Shown: positions 46,542 through 56,344, numbered from the stretch's first letter. The stretch: DNA of 64,000 nt from Sphingomonas brevis (GCF_023516505.1 NZ_JAMGBB010000001.1:1-64000), one strand, 5' to 3'. Numbers and translations: made by a program. The notes: generated by a model from the letters alone, not told the origin.

Positions 46542-47510
46542 GTGGCCAGTGAGCTCGACCGGAACCTGAATATCGTCGTGCTGATGGGCGGCTGGTCGTC
46601 CGAACGCTCGGTTTCGCTGATGAGCGGTGAGGGCATCGTCAAGGCGCTGAAGGAGCGCGGCTTCGTGCATGTCACGCCGGTCGACATGGACCGCAACGTC
46701 GCACGGGTACTGGCGGGGATCAGGCCCGACGTGGTGTTCAACGCGCTGCACGGGACGCCGGGCGAGGACGGGACGATCCAGGGACTCCTGGACCTGATGC
46801 AGATCCCCTACACCCACAGCGGCCTCGAAACCTCTGTCATCGCCATCGACAAGGAGCTGACCAAGATGGTGCTGGTGCCGCATGGCATCCGCATGCCCAA
46901 GGGCAAGGTGGTCGAAAGCCGCACGCTCTACGAAGGCGATCCAATGGCGCGGCCCTATGTGCTGAAGCCGGTCAACGAAGGCTCGTCAGTCGGGGTCGCG
47001 ATCGTGACCGACGAGGGCAATTACGGCCATCCAATCAGCCAGAAGGCTGAAGGGCCCTGGCTGCATTTCGACCGGCTGCTGGCCGAGCCGTTCATTCGCG
47101 GTCGCGAGCTGACCGTGGCGGTGCTCGGCGACGAGGCGATGTGCGTCACTGAGTTGAAGCCCAAGGCCGGTTTCTACGATTTCGATGCCAAATATACCGA
47201 CGGTCTCACCGAGCACGTCTGCCCTGCCGACGTACCTGGCAATGTCGCCAAGGAGATGATGGACATGGCGCTGGCCGCCCACAGGCTGCTGGGCTGCAAG
47301 GGCGCGTCGCGGTCCGACTTCCGGTGGGACGACAGCCAGGGCGAGGCAGGTGTCTATCTGCTCGAAGTCAATACGCAGCCAGGAATGACGCCGCTGAGCC
47401 TGGTGCCCGAACAAGCGAAGCAGAAGGGTATCAGTTACGGCGAGTTGGTCGAGCGAATCATCGCCGAAGCGCTGGCCGACGTCAGGCAAGAGGAGGAAGC
47501 AGCGACGTGA
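46542..47510 (+). CDS. ddl: D-alanine:D-alanine ligase
   Basis: Ddl makes the D-Ala-D-Ala dipeptide used by MurF. The 322-residue ATP-grasp enzyme has VLMGGWSSERSVSLMSG, NALHGTPGEDG, PYVLKPVNEGSSVGV and LLEVNTQPGMTPLSL. The GTG at 46542 has GGAG 11 bases upstream. Its stop overlaps ftsQ (GTGA). Confidence 0.95.
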   Translation: MASELDRNLNIVVLMGGWSSERSVSLMSGEGIVKALKERGFVHVTPVDMDRNVARVLAGIRPDVVFNALHGTPGEDGTIQGLLDLMQIPYTHSGLETSVIAIDKELTKMVLVPHGIRMPKGKVVESRTLYEGDPMARPYVLKPVNEGSSVGVAIVTDEGNYGHPISQKAEGPWLHFDRLLAEPFIRGRELTVAVLGDEAMCVTELKPKAGFYDFDAKYTDGLTEHVCPADVPGNVAKEMMDMALAAHRLLGCKGASRSDFRWDDSQGEAGVYLLEVNTQPGMTPLSLVPEQAKQKGISYGELVERIIAEALADVRQEEEAAT

Positions 47511-48388
47511 GCGCGGCGCATGTCCGGCGGGGGGCGTCGGGCCGGTCACGACCGAAGAAGTCGGCGCGCGTCTCCGTTCCCAAGAAGCTGGCATCCAAGC
47601 TACCGGTCGAGCAGGCCCAGGCCAACCGCATGGCCGCCTGGGCTTTCGGCCTGTTCGCACTGGGCGTTGTTGGAATGGCGTTGTTGGCGCTCGACATTCC
47701 GCACAAAGCTGGCCTGGCCGTCGGCGAGGCCGTCGGAAACGCCGGCTTCAGGGTGAAGAGCGTCGACGTCCAGGGTATCAAGCGCATGGACCCCCGGCCG
47801 GTCTATGAAATCGCGCTCGATCAGAAGACCACCGCCATGCCGTTGGTCGACGTTACCGACATTCGCAAGCGTTTGCTCGAATTTGGCTGGGTCAAGGATG
47901 CGCGCGTTTCGCGCCGCTTCCCGGATACTTTGGTGATCGACATCGTCGAGCGTACGCCCGCCGCATTGTGGCAGGACGAGGACCGGCTGACGCTGATCGA
48001 CGCGGAAGGCGTCGTGCTGGACCGGGTTCCGGTGGCCCAAATGCCCGACTTGCCATTGCTGATCGGCCGGGGCGCCAATGCCCAGGCCGTGCCGCTCGAC
48101 CAGTTGCTGGCCAAGGTCCCGTCACTGAAAGCGCAACTGGTGTCGGCGACCTGGGTCGGGCGGCGCCGTTGGGACCTGAGTTTCCAGTCAGGCGAGACTG
48201 TTGCCCTGCCAGAAGGCGCGTCGGCGGCCAGCGATGCGCTTGTGCGTTTCGCCAAGATGGACCAGTCGGCAGGACTTCTGGGCCGTGGTATCGTCCGGTT
48301 CGACCTTCGCATCCCCGGCAAGATGACGGTTCGGCTGCCGCGCGAACCCGGCGAGCCGATCGTTCCCCAATCCGCGTCCGAGAGTTAA
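47507..48388 (+). CDS. ftsQ: Division protein FtsQ
   Basis: The 293-residue bitopic protein has a basic cytoplasmic tail (RPKKSARVSVPKK), one helix (AWAFGLFALGVVGMALLAL), then a POTRA domain (FRVKSVDVQGIKR) and a beta domain (VKDARVSRRFPDTLVIDIVERTPAALWQ). FtsQ links FtsL/FtsB to the divisome. AGGAGGAAG precedes the GTG, which overlaps the ddl stop. Confidence 0.94.
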   Translation: MSAAHVRRGASGRSRPKKSARVSVPKKLASKLPVEQAQANRMAAWAFGLFALGVVGMALLALDIPHKAGLAVGEAVGNAGFRVKSVDVQGIKRMDPRPVYEIALDQKTTAMPLVDVTDIRKRLLEFGWVKDARVSRRFPDTLVIDIVERTPAALWQDEDRLTLIDAEGVVLDRVPVAQMPDLPLLIGRGANAQAVPLDQLLAKVPSLKAQLVSATWVGRRRWDLSFQSGETVALPEGASAASDALVRFAKMDQSAGLLGRGIVRFDLRIPGKMTVRLPREPGEPIVPQSASES

Positions 48389-48398
48389 TAACAGCAGC

Positions 48399-49655
48399 AT
48401 GGCCGCCAACAACGACCAACCCCTGATTGCCGCGCTCGACATCGGCTCGTCCAAAGTCAGCGCGCTGATCGTCACGCTCGACCCTGACGGGCGGCTGCGT
48501 GTGCTCGGCACCGGCCAGCGGGAGAGCCGCGGGGTCAAGCGTGGCTATGTCACCGACATGGAGGCAAGCGAGGTGGCGGTTCGCGAGGCTGTCGAGATCG
48601 CCGAGCGGATCAGCGGAGTGACGATCGACGATGTCTGGGCGAGCTTTGCCGCAGGCGGACTGGTCAGCGACATTGCCAATGTCGAGGTTGAGCTGGGCGG
48701 ACACCAGGTCGAGCAATCCGACATCGACGAGCTGCTTGCCGTCGGCCGCGGGGCGATCGATCGCAACGGCCAGGTCGTGTTGCATGCCCATCCGGCGCTC
48801 TACACGATCGACGGAGTCGAAGGTGTAAATCATCCGATTGGCCTTCACGCCGACCGGCTGGGAGTCGATATCCATGTCGTCGCGGCCGACCCGGCGCCGC
48901 TCCGCAATATCGATTATGTGATCCGCTCGGCGCACCTCGGTGTGAAGGCGATCGTCGCTTCGCCGGTTGCGGCGGCAATGTCCTGCCTGACGCCCGAAGA
49001 GCGGGAGCTGGGCGTCGCGCTGGTCGAGATGGGCGCGGAGGTGACCAATGTCTCGCTTCACGCGGGTGGCATGCTTGTCGGCCTGCGCTCGATCCCGCTC
49101 GGAGCAAAGGACGTTACCGACGACATCGCCTGCGCTTTCGGAGTCCAACGGCGCGAGGCGGAACGGATGAAGTGCCGGTTCGGGTCGGCGATGACCTCCC
49201 CGCGCGATAATCATGAGATGGTCGAGGCAGCACCAATCGGCGGCGAGGACGGCGGCGAGCCGCTACGGATCACCCATGCCCAGCTGATCACCGTGATCCG
49301 CCAACGGACCGAGCAGATCACCAACGAGATTGAGGCGGCGCTGAAGGGCCTCGGTTTCTCCGGGCCGGTCGGGCGGCAGGTCGTGCTGACCGGCGGCGGC
49401 GCCGAACTTAAGAATATCGCAGACTATATGCAGGGCGTGCTCGGCCGAGCAGTGCGTGTCGGACGCCCAAGGACGATTACGGGGTTGCCGGAAGCGCATA
49501 GCGGCCCGGCATTTTCGACCCTGGTCGGGCTGGCGATGCTGGCCGGTGCAGGGAGCGGCGACATTCGCGACCTGGCGATGGGCGCCGCGCGCGAGCGCAA
49601 GCCGGCAACCGGTATGGTCGGCCGCCTGATTGCAGCAATGCGAGGTGGCTTCTAG
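48399..49655 (+). CDS. ftsA: Division actin homologue FtsA
   Basis: FtsA tethers FtsZ to the membrane. The 418-residue product has ALDIGSSKVSALIV, GYVTDMEASEVAVREAVE, VLTGGGAELKNIADY, and a C-terminal amphipathic helix (GRLIAAMRGGF) that binds the membrane. It is normally followed directly by ftsZ; here a transporter gene intervenes. Confidence 0.97.
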   Translation: MAANNDQPLIAALDIGSSKVSALIVTLDPDGRLRVLGTGQRESRGVKRGYVTDMEASEVAVREAVEIAERISGVTIDDVWASFAAGGLVSDIANVEVELGGHQVEQSDIDELLAVGRGAIDRNGQVVLHAHPALYTIDGVEGVNHPIGLHADRLGVDIHVVAADPAPLRNIDYVIRSAHLGVKAIVASPVAAAMSCLTPEERELGVALVEMGAEVTNVSLHAGGMLVGLRSIPLGAKDVTDDIACAFGVQRREAERMKCRFGSAMTSPRDNHEMVEAAPIGGEDGGEPLRITHAQLITVIRQRTEQITNEIEAALKGLGFSGPVGRQVVLTGGGAELKNIADYMQGVLGRAVRVGRPRTITGLPEAHSGPAFSTLVGLAMLAGAGSGDIRDLAMGAARERKPATGMVGRLIAAMRGGF

Positions 49656-49679
49656 AGTCTCGAAACGCGGGGGGCATCG

Positions 49680-50909
49680 ATGGCGACGGTTGCGACTACA
49701 ACGGCACGGCCGGCTACCCTGGCGCTAGTCCTGCTGATCGGCCTGGCGATCCTCCTCAACTATATCGACCGGGGGGCAATCGCGATCGCTTCGCCGGTGC
49801 TCAAACCGGAACTCGGCCTTAGCAACACCGAATATGGCTATGCGGTGTCGGCCTTCTTCTGGACTTATGTGCCGATCCAATTCTTCATCGGCTGGGCCTG
49901 CGACCGCTGGTGTGTCTACCGGCTGATCGCCATCGGCATCGCCGTCTGGGCGCTTAGCACGCTGGCCATGGGCCTGGTGGGCGGCCTGCTGTCGCTGGTC
50001 ATATTTCGGCTGTTTCTCGGTCTTGGGGAAAGCATCACTTTTCCCGGAGCGTCTAAAGTTATCGCCCGCCACGTCGCGCCTGAAAATAGGGGGCTGGCAA
50101 ATAGTGTTGTGGCAGCGGGGATCGCGCTGGGTCCGGTGGTTGGCACGTTTGCCGGTGGATTGATGGTCGCATCCTATGGGTGGCGGCCAATGTTCGTGGT
50201 TTTCGGCCTGATCACCCTGTTGTGGGTTATTCCCTGGCTGCTGACAGCCCGGCGATTGCCGACCTTTGCCCCGGCCGGCCGCGAACCGCCGGTGCCGATA
50301 AGGATCACCGCCCGAACCAAGGAGGTATGGGCGATGGGCATCGGCCATTTCGGCGCGACCTACCCGCTCTACTTCATCATTATCTGGGTGCCGCTGTACC
50401 TGACCAAGACGCGCGGCTTTTCAATCACCGACATGACCTACCTGGCGACGCTCGGCTTCATTGCGCAGGCGTTGAGCGCTGTCGGGCAAGGCTGGCTGTC
50501 CGATCGATTGGTCCGCGCCGGCCGCGACGAGGCCCTGGTCCGACGAACGCTGATGGTCGGCGGCAACGTGATGATGGCGGTATCGATCCTGGCGCTGATG
50601 CAAGCGGAGGACGCAGCAACGATCGGCTTATGGCTGGTCATATTCGGCGCGGCGGCGGCAACCGGCGGGGTGAACCTATACGCCATCGCCCAGATATTCG
50701 CCGGCCCGCGGGCGTCGGGTACGTTCATCGGCATTCAGAACGGCCTCGGCAACGTACCCGGGATCATCATGCCGATCGTCACCGGCCTGATCATCGACTG
50801 GACGGGTTCCTATGACAACGCCTTCAAGTTGACGGCAGCTGTCTGCGCGGCAGCGGCGCTTTGGTGGCTAATCGGCGTCCCCAAGATCCGCCGAGTAATT
50901 CCGGACTAA
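49680..50909 (+). CDS. MFS transporter, anion:cation symporter-like
   Basis: The 409-residue protein has twelve membrane helices and major-facilitator motifs: NYIDRGAIAIASPVL at the first helix, a GWACDRWCVYR loop, RLFLGLGESITFPGASKVIARHV, and PENRGLANSVVAAG. The pattern matches the ACS family (hexuronate, phthalate or organic-anion uptake), but the substrate is unknown. It starts 24 bases after ftsA and ends 230 bases before ftsZ, on the same strand, breaking the usual ftsA-ftsZ adjacency. A low-GC stretch is visible around 50020-50130, which may mark acquired DNA. Confidence 0.88.
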   Translation: MATVATTTARPATLALVLLIGLAILLNYIDRGAIAIASPVLKPELGLSNTEYGYAVSAFFWTYVPIQFFIGWACDRWCVYRLIAIGIAVWALSTLAMGLVGGLLSLVIFRLFLGLGESITFPGASKVIARHVAPENRGLANSVVAAGIALGPVVGTFAGGLMVASYGWRPMFVVFGLITLLWVIPWLLTARRLPTFAPAGREPPVPIRITARTKEVWAMGIGHFGATYPLYFIIIWVPLYLTKTRGFSITDMTYLATLGFIAQALSAVGQGWLSDRLVRAGRDEALVRRTLMVGGNVMMAVSILALMQAEDAATIGLWLVIFGAAAATGGVNLYAIAQIFAGPRASGTFIGIQNGLGNVPGIIMPIVTGLIIDWTGSYDNAFKLTAAVCAAAALWWLIGVPKIRRVIPD

Positions 50910-51139
50910 TATTAACGTTAACGGCGAGTAGCCGCATGGCCGGCATGCCCCCAGCATGCTGGAACGGCTGTTGGATTTTCTTGCCTGTCCCATATTGAAT
51001 CATGGTGAGTCTATAGGGGCACAATCCACGAGTTTTTTCGTTGTCCGTTAACTTTTCCGCTTGTCGCGAGACTCGCAATGATTCATGGATTCTCGTTGAC
51101 GGTTCAACGCGCTAGCAGCGCAGGGGGAGGGGTTAGTCC
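50910..51139 (+). promoter_or_regulatory. ftsZ promoter region with five GANTC sites
   Basis: This 230-base region has no gene. GANTC sites lie at 50997, 51007, 51070, 51080 and 51088. TTAACGTTAA (50912-50921) follows the transporter stop. The ribosome site GGGGAGGGG lies before the ftsZ ATG. CcrM methylates GANTC in Caulobacter, where ftsZ transcription depends on it; a similar control here is inference. Confidence 0.6.
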
Positions 51140-52531
51140 ATGAGCATTGATTTCATCCGGCCGGAAGTTGACGAACTTCGCCCGAGGATCAGTGTCATTG
51201 GTGTCGGAGGCGCCGGCGGCAACGCAATCGCCAACATGATCCGCTCCGACGTCCAGGGCGTCGAGTTCCTGGTCGCCAATACCGACGCGCAGGCGCTCAA
51301 TGCGTCGGCTGCCGACCGCCGCATCCAGCTTGGGCTCAAGATTACCCAGGGGTTGGGCGCGGGCTCGCGCCCCGAGATCGGCCGCGCCGCAGCCGAAGAG
51401 ACGCTCGACGAGATTGAGCGGATGCTCGACGGTGCGCACATGTGCTTCATCGCAGCCGGCATGGGCGGCGGTACCGGGACCGGCGCCGCTCCGGTGATCG
51501 CCAAGGCCGCGCGCGACAAGGGCATCCTGACCGTCGGCGTGGTGACTAAACCGTTCGCCTTCGAAGGCGCCCGCCGCGGCCGTGCCGCCGAGTCCGGCAT
51601 CGAAGAGCTGCAAAAGCATGTCGATACGCTAATCGTCATCCCCAACCAGAATCTGTTCCGCCTTGCCACTTCGGAAACGACCTTCAAGGAAGCGTTCGAG
51701 ATGGCCGACGAGGTACTGCAGCAGGGCGTTCGCGGGATCACCGACCTGATGGTCATGCCCGGCTTGATCAACCTCGATTTCGCCGACGTCCGTTCGGTGA
51801 TGGGCGAAATGGGCAAGGCAATGATGGGAACCGGCGAGGCGTCGGGCGACAATCGCGCGATCGAGGCCGCCGAAAAGGCGATCTCCAACCCGTTGCTCGA
51901 CGGAGTCAGCATGAAGGGCGCCAAGGGCGTCATCATTTCGATCACCGGTGGCGAGGACATGCGTTTGATGGAAGTCGACGAGGCTGCCAGCCATATCAAG
52001 GAGCTGGTCGACCCCGACGCCAACATTATTTGGGGATCGGCGTTCAATAACGACCTTGGCGGCAAGATCCGCGTATCGGTGGTTGCCACGGGCATCGAGG
52101 CCGAGGCTCTCGTCCAGCCGACCCAGGGCAAGGTATTCACCTTCCCGACCGCGAGCCGGCCAGCGGCAACACCGGCCGCGGAGCCGGCCCCGGCGCCGAT
52201 CGCCACCACCAGCGCTCCGCAGGATGAGGAAGAGCCGCTCGACCTTGGTGAGGACGAAGAGGTGACTGACGAGCTGCTTCTCGACAGCGAGGACATCCTC
52301 GCCGACCCAGTCCTGGGGACGCCGATCGCTCCGCCGGTAGACGAGGAAGAGATTGCGGAAATCGATGCGGACGAGATCAAGCCCGCCGCCGCGTCCGGAA
52401 CGTTATTCGAGCGGATGTCGAACATCGCCAGGGGCGCGGCCCAGGCCAAAATCGATGAAGAGCCGACGCCGGGCTTCCGCCGCGAACCGCTCGACATCCC
52501 GCGCTTCCTCAATCGGCAGAATAATCAGTAA
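51140..52531 (+). CDS. ftsZ: Division GTPase FtsZ
   Basis: FtsZ is the tubulin homologue that forms the Z-ring. The 463-residue product has [14 protein letters not shown], the GTP loop [13 protein letters not shown] and the T7 region [10 protein letters not shown] long acidic, Pro/Ala-rich linker (about 320-445) follows, and the C-terminal binding peptide ends in [10 protein letters not shown]. The linker is longer than in E. coli FtsZ, as is common in alphaproteobacteria. Confidence 0.98.
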   Translation: MSIDFIRPEVDELRPRISVIGVGGAGGNAIANMIRSDVQGVEFLVANTDAQALNASAADRRIQLGLKITQGLGAGSRPEIGRAAAEETLDEIERMLDGAHMCFIAAGMGGGTGTGAAPVIAKAARDKGILTVGVVTKPFAFEGARRGRAAESGIEELQKHVDTLIVIPNQNLFRLATSETTFKEAFEMADEVLQQGVRGITDLMVMPGLINLDFADVRSVMGEMGKAMMGTGEASGDNRAIEAAEKAISNPLLDGVSMKGAKGVIISITGGEDMRLMEVDEAASHIKELVDPDANIIWGSAFNNDLGGKIRVSVVATGIEAEALVQPTQGKVFTFPTASRPAATPAAEPAPAPIATTSAPQDEEEPLDLGEDEEVTDELLLDSEDILADPVLGTPIAPPVDEEEIAEIDADEIKPAAASGTLFERMSNIARGAAQAKIDEEPTPGFRREPLDIPRFLNRQNNQ

Positions 52532-52543
52532 CCACGGTTAAGC

Positions 52544-52570
52544 TGCGGCCCGGTTTGTCGCCGGGCCGCA
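52544..52570 (+). terminator. Hairpin after ftsZ
   Basis: TGCGGCCCGG (52544-52553) pairs perfectly with CCGGGCCGCA (52561-52570) around a 7-base loop. No T-run follows, so it is a terminator only if Rho or pausing suffices; it may instead protect the 3' end. Confidence 0.55.
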
Positions 52571-52636
52571 ACGTTCCGTCGCGCCGGCCCTTTCCATGAC
52601 AGCTTTGCGAAAGCTTGGAGCCAGCATGAGAATAAC

Positions 52637-54241
52637 ATGCTGAAACGAGCTTTGGTGAATGCCTCAGTGGCCGCGCTGCTAATTGCCGGAACCTGCGTAA
52701 CTTCATCCCCCGCAATTGCCCAGGCTGCCGCCGAGACCGCGGCGGACGCACTGTCGCGCAACATTCGCGTGCTGGCGGCATCCCCGCGCGACTTCAATGC
52801 ATTGATCGGCGCCGGCAAGGCCGCGCTTGAGCTGGGCGACGTCCAGGCCGCTGCCGGCTTCTTCGGCCGGGCCGAAGAGGTCAATCCAAACGCCGCGGCG
52901 GCCAAGGTCGGGCTGGGCGCGGCGATGGCGCATATGGGCGACGCCGACGGCGCGATCTTCTACTTCAACCAGGCAAGCCGGCTTGGTGCTCAACCGATGG
53001 TGATGGCCGCCGATCGCGGCATGGCGCATGACCTGCAGGGCGACCTCAAGGCGGCTCAGGCGGACTATCGGTTGGCGATTGCATCGCTCGGGTCCGACGA
53101 GGCTCGCCGGCGGCTGGCGCTGAGCCTGGCGATCGGCCGCGACCGCAAGGGGGCGCTGGACACGATCCAGCCGCTGCTCAACCGGCGCGATGCGGCGGCT
53201 CAACGCACGCGGGCGTTCGTGCTGGCTCTGGTCGGCGACCAGATTGCCGCGGCGGAAGCGATCGAGGCAGTGATGCCGGGCGGGTCGGCCCGGTTCGCGC
53301 CCTTCTTCCGGTACCTTCCCAACCTCAGCACCACCGAAAAAGCTGCGGCGGTCCACCTCGGTATCTTCCCGGAAAATCCCGAAGAGCGAGTGGCGCTGGC
53401 GCAGGCCTCCAACAGCACCCCGGAACTTCCGGCCGCGCTGCGGGCCAACCAGCCTACCGTGTCGGTGCGTGGCCCGGCCGCGGACAGCGGCCGACCTTTG
53501 AGCCCGCCGGTTACGAAGCCGCAGCAGCCGGTCAAGCTGGCGTCGGCCGATCCGCCGCCGGTGAAAGCCGCACCTTCGCCAGCTTTCACGCTGCCGTCAG
53601 ACAGGGTTGCCACGGCCTCCCCGTCTTTTAGCCTGCCGTCGGCCAATGGCGCCGCGCCGACGGCAATCAACCAGGCGCCTGTCGAGACCAAGGCGAAACC
53701 GGCCCAGCCCGAACCTCAGTTGGCCGCCGGGGAGGAAAGCGCTGCCGAAAGCAATTTGACCGGGATCGACAAGCTGCTGGCGACACTGGCGGAGGCGCCT
53801 CCCGCGCCTGAGCCGAAAGTGGAACCAAAGAAGCCGGCTGCCACCGCCTCCAACGACAAGGCAGTCAAGGCGGCCGCTGCCAAGAAAGCAGCCGAGAAGA
53901 AGGCGCGCGAGGAGAAGCTGGCCGCGGAAAAGAAGGCCAAGGAGGAGGCTGCCAGGCTCGGCGTTGCCGGAACCCATTGGGTCCAGCTGGCGGGTGGGTC
54001 CAACCAGGACCGCATGGCGATCGAATATCGGAAGCTGTCGGCCAAGGCCGGCAAGCTGCTCAAGTCGCGCGCTGGCTATGTCACCGGCGGCAAGGACTAT
54101 TTCCGCCTGCTGGTCGGCCCGTTCGACAGCAAGAGCGAGTCCCAGGCGTTCGTCAACAAGCTTGAAAAGGAAGGCGTCGACGGCTTTAGCTGGACCCGCA
54201 CACCGGCAAAGATCAAGATCGAGAAACTCTCCAAGACATGA
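52637..54241 (+). CDS. Periplasmic TPR and SPOR-domain protein
   Basis: This 534-residue protein has a signal peptide (VAALLIAGTCVTSSPAIAQ), TPR-like repeats over about 35-220, and a Pro/Ala/Lys-rich linker with an EKK/AEKKAKEEAA helix. A C-terminal SPOR domain follows (about 440-530; WVQLAGGSNQDRM, YFRLLVGPFDSKSES). SPOR domains bind denuded septal glycans, so a role at the division site fits its place after ftsZ. Its stop overlaps dgt by 4 bases. No close named homologue was recognised. Confidence 0.85.
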   Translation: MLKRALVNASVAALLIAGTCVTSSPAIAQAAAETAADALSRNIRVLAASPRDFNALIGAGKAALELGDVQAAAGFFGRAEEVNPNAAAAKVGLGAAMAHMGDADGAIFYFNQASRLGAQPMVMAADRGMAHDLQGDLKAAQADYRLAIASLGSDEARRRLALSLAIGRDRKGALDTIQPLLNRRDAAAQRTRAFVLALVGDQIAAAEAIEAVMPGGSARFAPFFRYLPNLSTTEKAAAVHLGIFPENPEERVALAQASNSTPELPAALRANQPTVSVRGPAADSGRPLSPPVTKPQQPVKLASADPPPVKAAPSPAFTLPSDRVATASPSFSLPSANGAAPTAINQAPVETKAKPAQPEPQLAAGEESAAESNLTGIDKLLATLAEAPPAPEPKVEPKKPAATASNDKAVKAAAAKKAAEKKAREEKLAAEKKAKEEAARLGVAGTHWVQLAGGSNQDRMAIEYRKLSAKAGKLLKSRAGYVTGGKDYFRLLVGPFDSKSESQAFVNKLEKEGVDGFSWTRTPAKIKIEKLSKT

Positions 54242-55398
54242 CCCTCCCCAAGGCCCTCGCCGCGCAGCCATCGCAATCGCGCGGACGGGCCTTCGCCGAG
54301 GAGGACCGGGCGCCGCGTGGGCCGCGAGACCTGTTCCAGCGCGACCGCGACCGAATCGTCCACTCCGTCGCCTTCCGTCGCCTGCGGCACAAGACGCAGG
54401 TGTTCGTCGCGCCCGACGGCGACCATTTCAGGGTCCGCCTGACCCATTCGATCGAAGTGGCGCAAATCGGGCGGACCATGGCCCGTGCGCTGGGGTTGAA
54501 CGAGGATCTGACAGAAGCCCTGTGCCTGGCCCACGACCTGGGCCACCCGCCGTTTGGCCATGGCGGCGAGGAAGCGCTCGACGAAGCGCTGACCGACGCC
54601 GGCGGGTTCGACCATAATGGCCATACGCTGCGGCTCGTGACCTGCCTCGAAAATCCATATCCGGGGTTCGACGGCCTCAACCTGACTTGGGAGACGCTTG
54701 AGGGGCTGGCCAAGCATAATGGGCCGGTCGCCAAGCCCAAATGGGCGATGGCTGAAGCAAATGCGGCAGTCGACCTGGAACTTGGCAGCTGGCCCAGCCT
54801 GGAAGCGCAGGTTGCGGCGATCGCGGACGATATCGCTTACGACAATCATGACATCGACGACGGGTTGAGATCCGGCATCCTCAATCTCGACGCGCTGGTC
54901 AGCGAGCCGTTTGTCGCGCGTCACTGGGCCGACATCGAGCTGCGCCATCCCGGACTGGACCGGGGGAAGAAGCTGAAGGCACTGGTTCGCGACGGAATCG
55001 GATCGATGGTTGGCGACGTGCTGGAAGAAACCCGGCTTAGGGTGGTCGAATCGGGGGTCGAGACGATCGACGACATCCGCAATGCCGGACGTTCGCTAGT
55101 CGGCTTTTCGGCGCGGTTGGAGGACGAGGAGCGCAGCCTCAAGCGCCACCTTTATGCCAATCTTTACGATAGCGACGCCCTTCGGCCCATCCGCATCGAG
55201 GCGCAGCGGATCGTTGGCGACCTCGCGCAATTCTACCGCGATCATTCATCCGCCTTGCCAGCGGGCTGGCAGCGCGCGGAGGGAGAAGAGCAGCGGCTTC
55301 GGGGGATCGGCGACTATCTGGCGGGAATGACCGATCGCTTCGCAATTGCCCGCCACCAGGAACTCGTCGGACCGGTCAATCTACCTGACCGATTCTAA
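54238..55398 (+). CDS. Deoxyguanosinetriphosphate triphosphohydrolase-like
   Basis: The 386-residue HD-domain dNTPase (type 2, shorter than E. coli Dgt) cleaves dNTPs to nucleoside and triphosphate. Motifs are RRLRHKTQVF, THSIEVAQIG, LAHDLGHPPFGHGGEEAL and DDIAYDNHDIDDG, giving the HD metal ligands. The ATG overlaps the SPOR gene stop. It may tune dNTP pools; close homologues are annotated dgt. Confidence 0.93.
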   Translation: MTLPKALAAQPSQSRGRAFAEEDRAPRGPRDLFQRDRDRIVHSVAFRRLRHKTQVFVAPDGDHFRVRLTHSIEVAQIGRTMARALGLNEDLTEALCLAHDLGHPPFGHGGEEALDEALTDAGGFDHNGHTLRLVTCLENPYPGFDGLNLTWETLEGLAKHNGPVAKPKWAMAEANAAVDLELGSWPSLEAQVAAIADDIAYDNHDIDDGLRSGILNLDALVSEPFVARHWADIELRHPGLDRGKKLKALVRDGIGSMVGDVLEETRLRVVESGVETIDDIRNAGRSLVGFSARLEDEERSLKRHLYANLYDSDALRPIRIEAQRIVGDLAQFYRDHSSALPAGWQRAEGEEQRLRGIGDYLAGMTDRFAIARHQELVGPVNLPDRF

Positions 55399-55462
55399 CC
55401 TGTGCGCCATTGACTCTCCGGGTCGGTTTGGCTCCTTGATGAAGGCGAGGGGAGATTATTAG

Positions 55463-55828
55463 GTGGGTAAGCCTGTGCGTCCAAAACTCTCATGGTGGTA
55501 TCTGGCTGCCAATGCGGTGGCGTTGGCCGGAATGTGGGCCTTTCTGGAAGATATCATCAAGGCGGACTGGGTTGCCTGGCTGTTGCCGCCCTTGTTCATG
55601 ATCGCCTTCTTCGCGGTGTTGTGGCGGCTCAAATCGGGTAGCTTCGCGCGCGACCTGTCGTGGTTCTTGGCGCTGCTGGTGGTGGCGTTCGTGTCGATTT
55701 ACGATGTGCTCGACCTGATCCTTGATCCGCTGATCCGGTCAGACTTGCTGATTGCGGCGGCGGCGCTGGTCGTGCTGGTCGGCATTTGGATGTCGTTGTC
55801 GGCGGTGATCGCGGTCGAAGAAGGCTGA
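55463..55828 (+). CDS. Small four-helix membrane protein
   Basis: The 121-residue protein has four hydrophobic helices (AANAVALAGMWAFL, LLPPLFMIAFFAVLW, FLALLVVAFVSIYDVL, LLIAAAALVVLVGIWMSL). GGGGAG lies nine bases before the GTG start. No family was recognised. It ends 2 bases from the convergent secreted-protein gene. Confidence 0.75.
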   Translation: MGKPVRPKLSWWYLAANAVALAGMWAFLEDIIKADWVAWLLPPLFMIAFFAVLWRLKSGSFARDLSWFLALLVVAFVSIYDVLDLILDPLIRSDLLIAAAALVVLVGIWMSLSAVIAVEEG

Positions 55829-55830
55829 GT

Positions 55831-56193
55831 TCAGCGCAACCAGGGATCGAAGTATCGGTCTTTTTTGCCGAAATCGGTAGTTTCGAATGACATGGCGGCG
55901 AAGCCATCGCCGTCGAGTGGCGTGAACACAGTGCCGTAAATGGAACGATAGCCGCCCGTGCCGAGTGTAACCCCGACCTCGCCGTGAACCTGGACCGGTT
56001 GAGACCCAAGCTCCTCGGCCGTCGGAGCGACATGCTCGCGCTTGCGGGCAGCCGCGGCCTCCAGCACCTTCTCCTTCTCTTCGTCCGACAGTCGGATTTC
56101 GGAAGGTAGCGGTGCGGACTGTTCGGGCGCGGCCGTTGCGACCGCTGGCGTCAGCAGCGCCGCAGCGAGGAACAGGCTTCGGATGAGGTGCAT
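55831..56193 (-). CDS. Small exported protein
   Basis: The 120-residue protein has a signal peptide (FLAAALLTPAVATAAPEQ) and a charged helix (LSDEEKEKVLEAAAARKREH). A C-terminal beta segment contains GEVGVTLGTGGYRSIYGTVFTPL. No family is assigned; a periplasmic location is likely. Confidence 0.75.
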   Translation of the reverse strand: MHLIRSLFLAAALLTPAVATAAPEQSAPLPSEIRLSDEEKEKVLEAAAARKREHVAPTAEELGSQPVQVHGEVGVTLGTGGYRSIYGTVFTPLDGDGFAAMSFETTDFGKKDRYFDPWLR

Positions 56194-56344
56194 CGATAGT
56201 CCCCTACGCCACTGGAGATGCGCCCGGCAAGCTGTCGCGGCGGTGAACCGATGAACGCTTAGAATGGGCGCCTTGCCTCAACAGACTCCCAATCCACGTT
56301 AAATTTGGGTTATACGGAGCGCTGAGCGTGAAAAGGGGCAAGTC

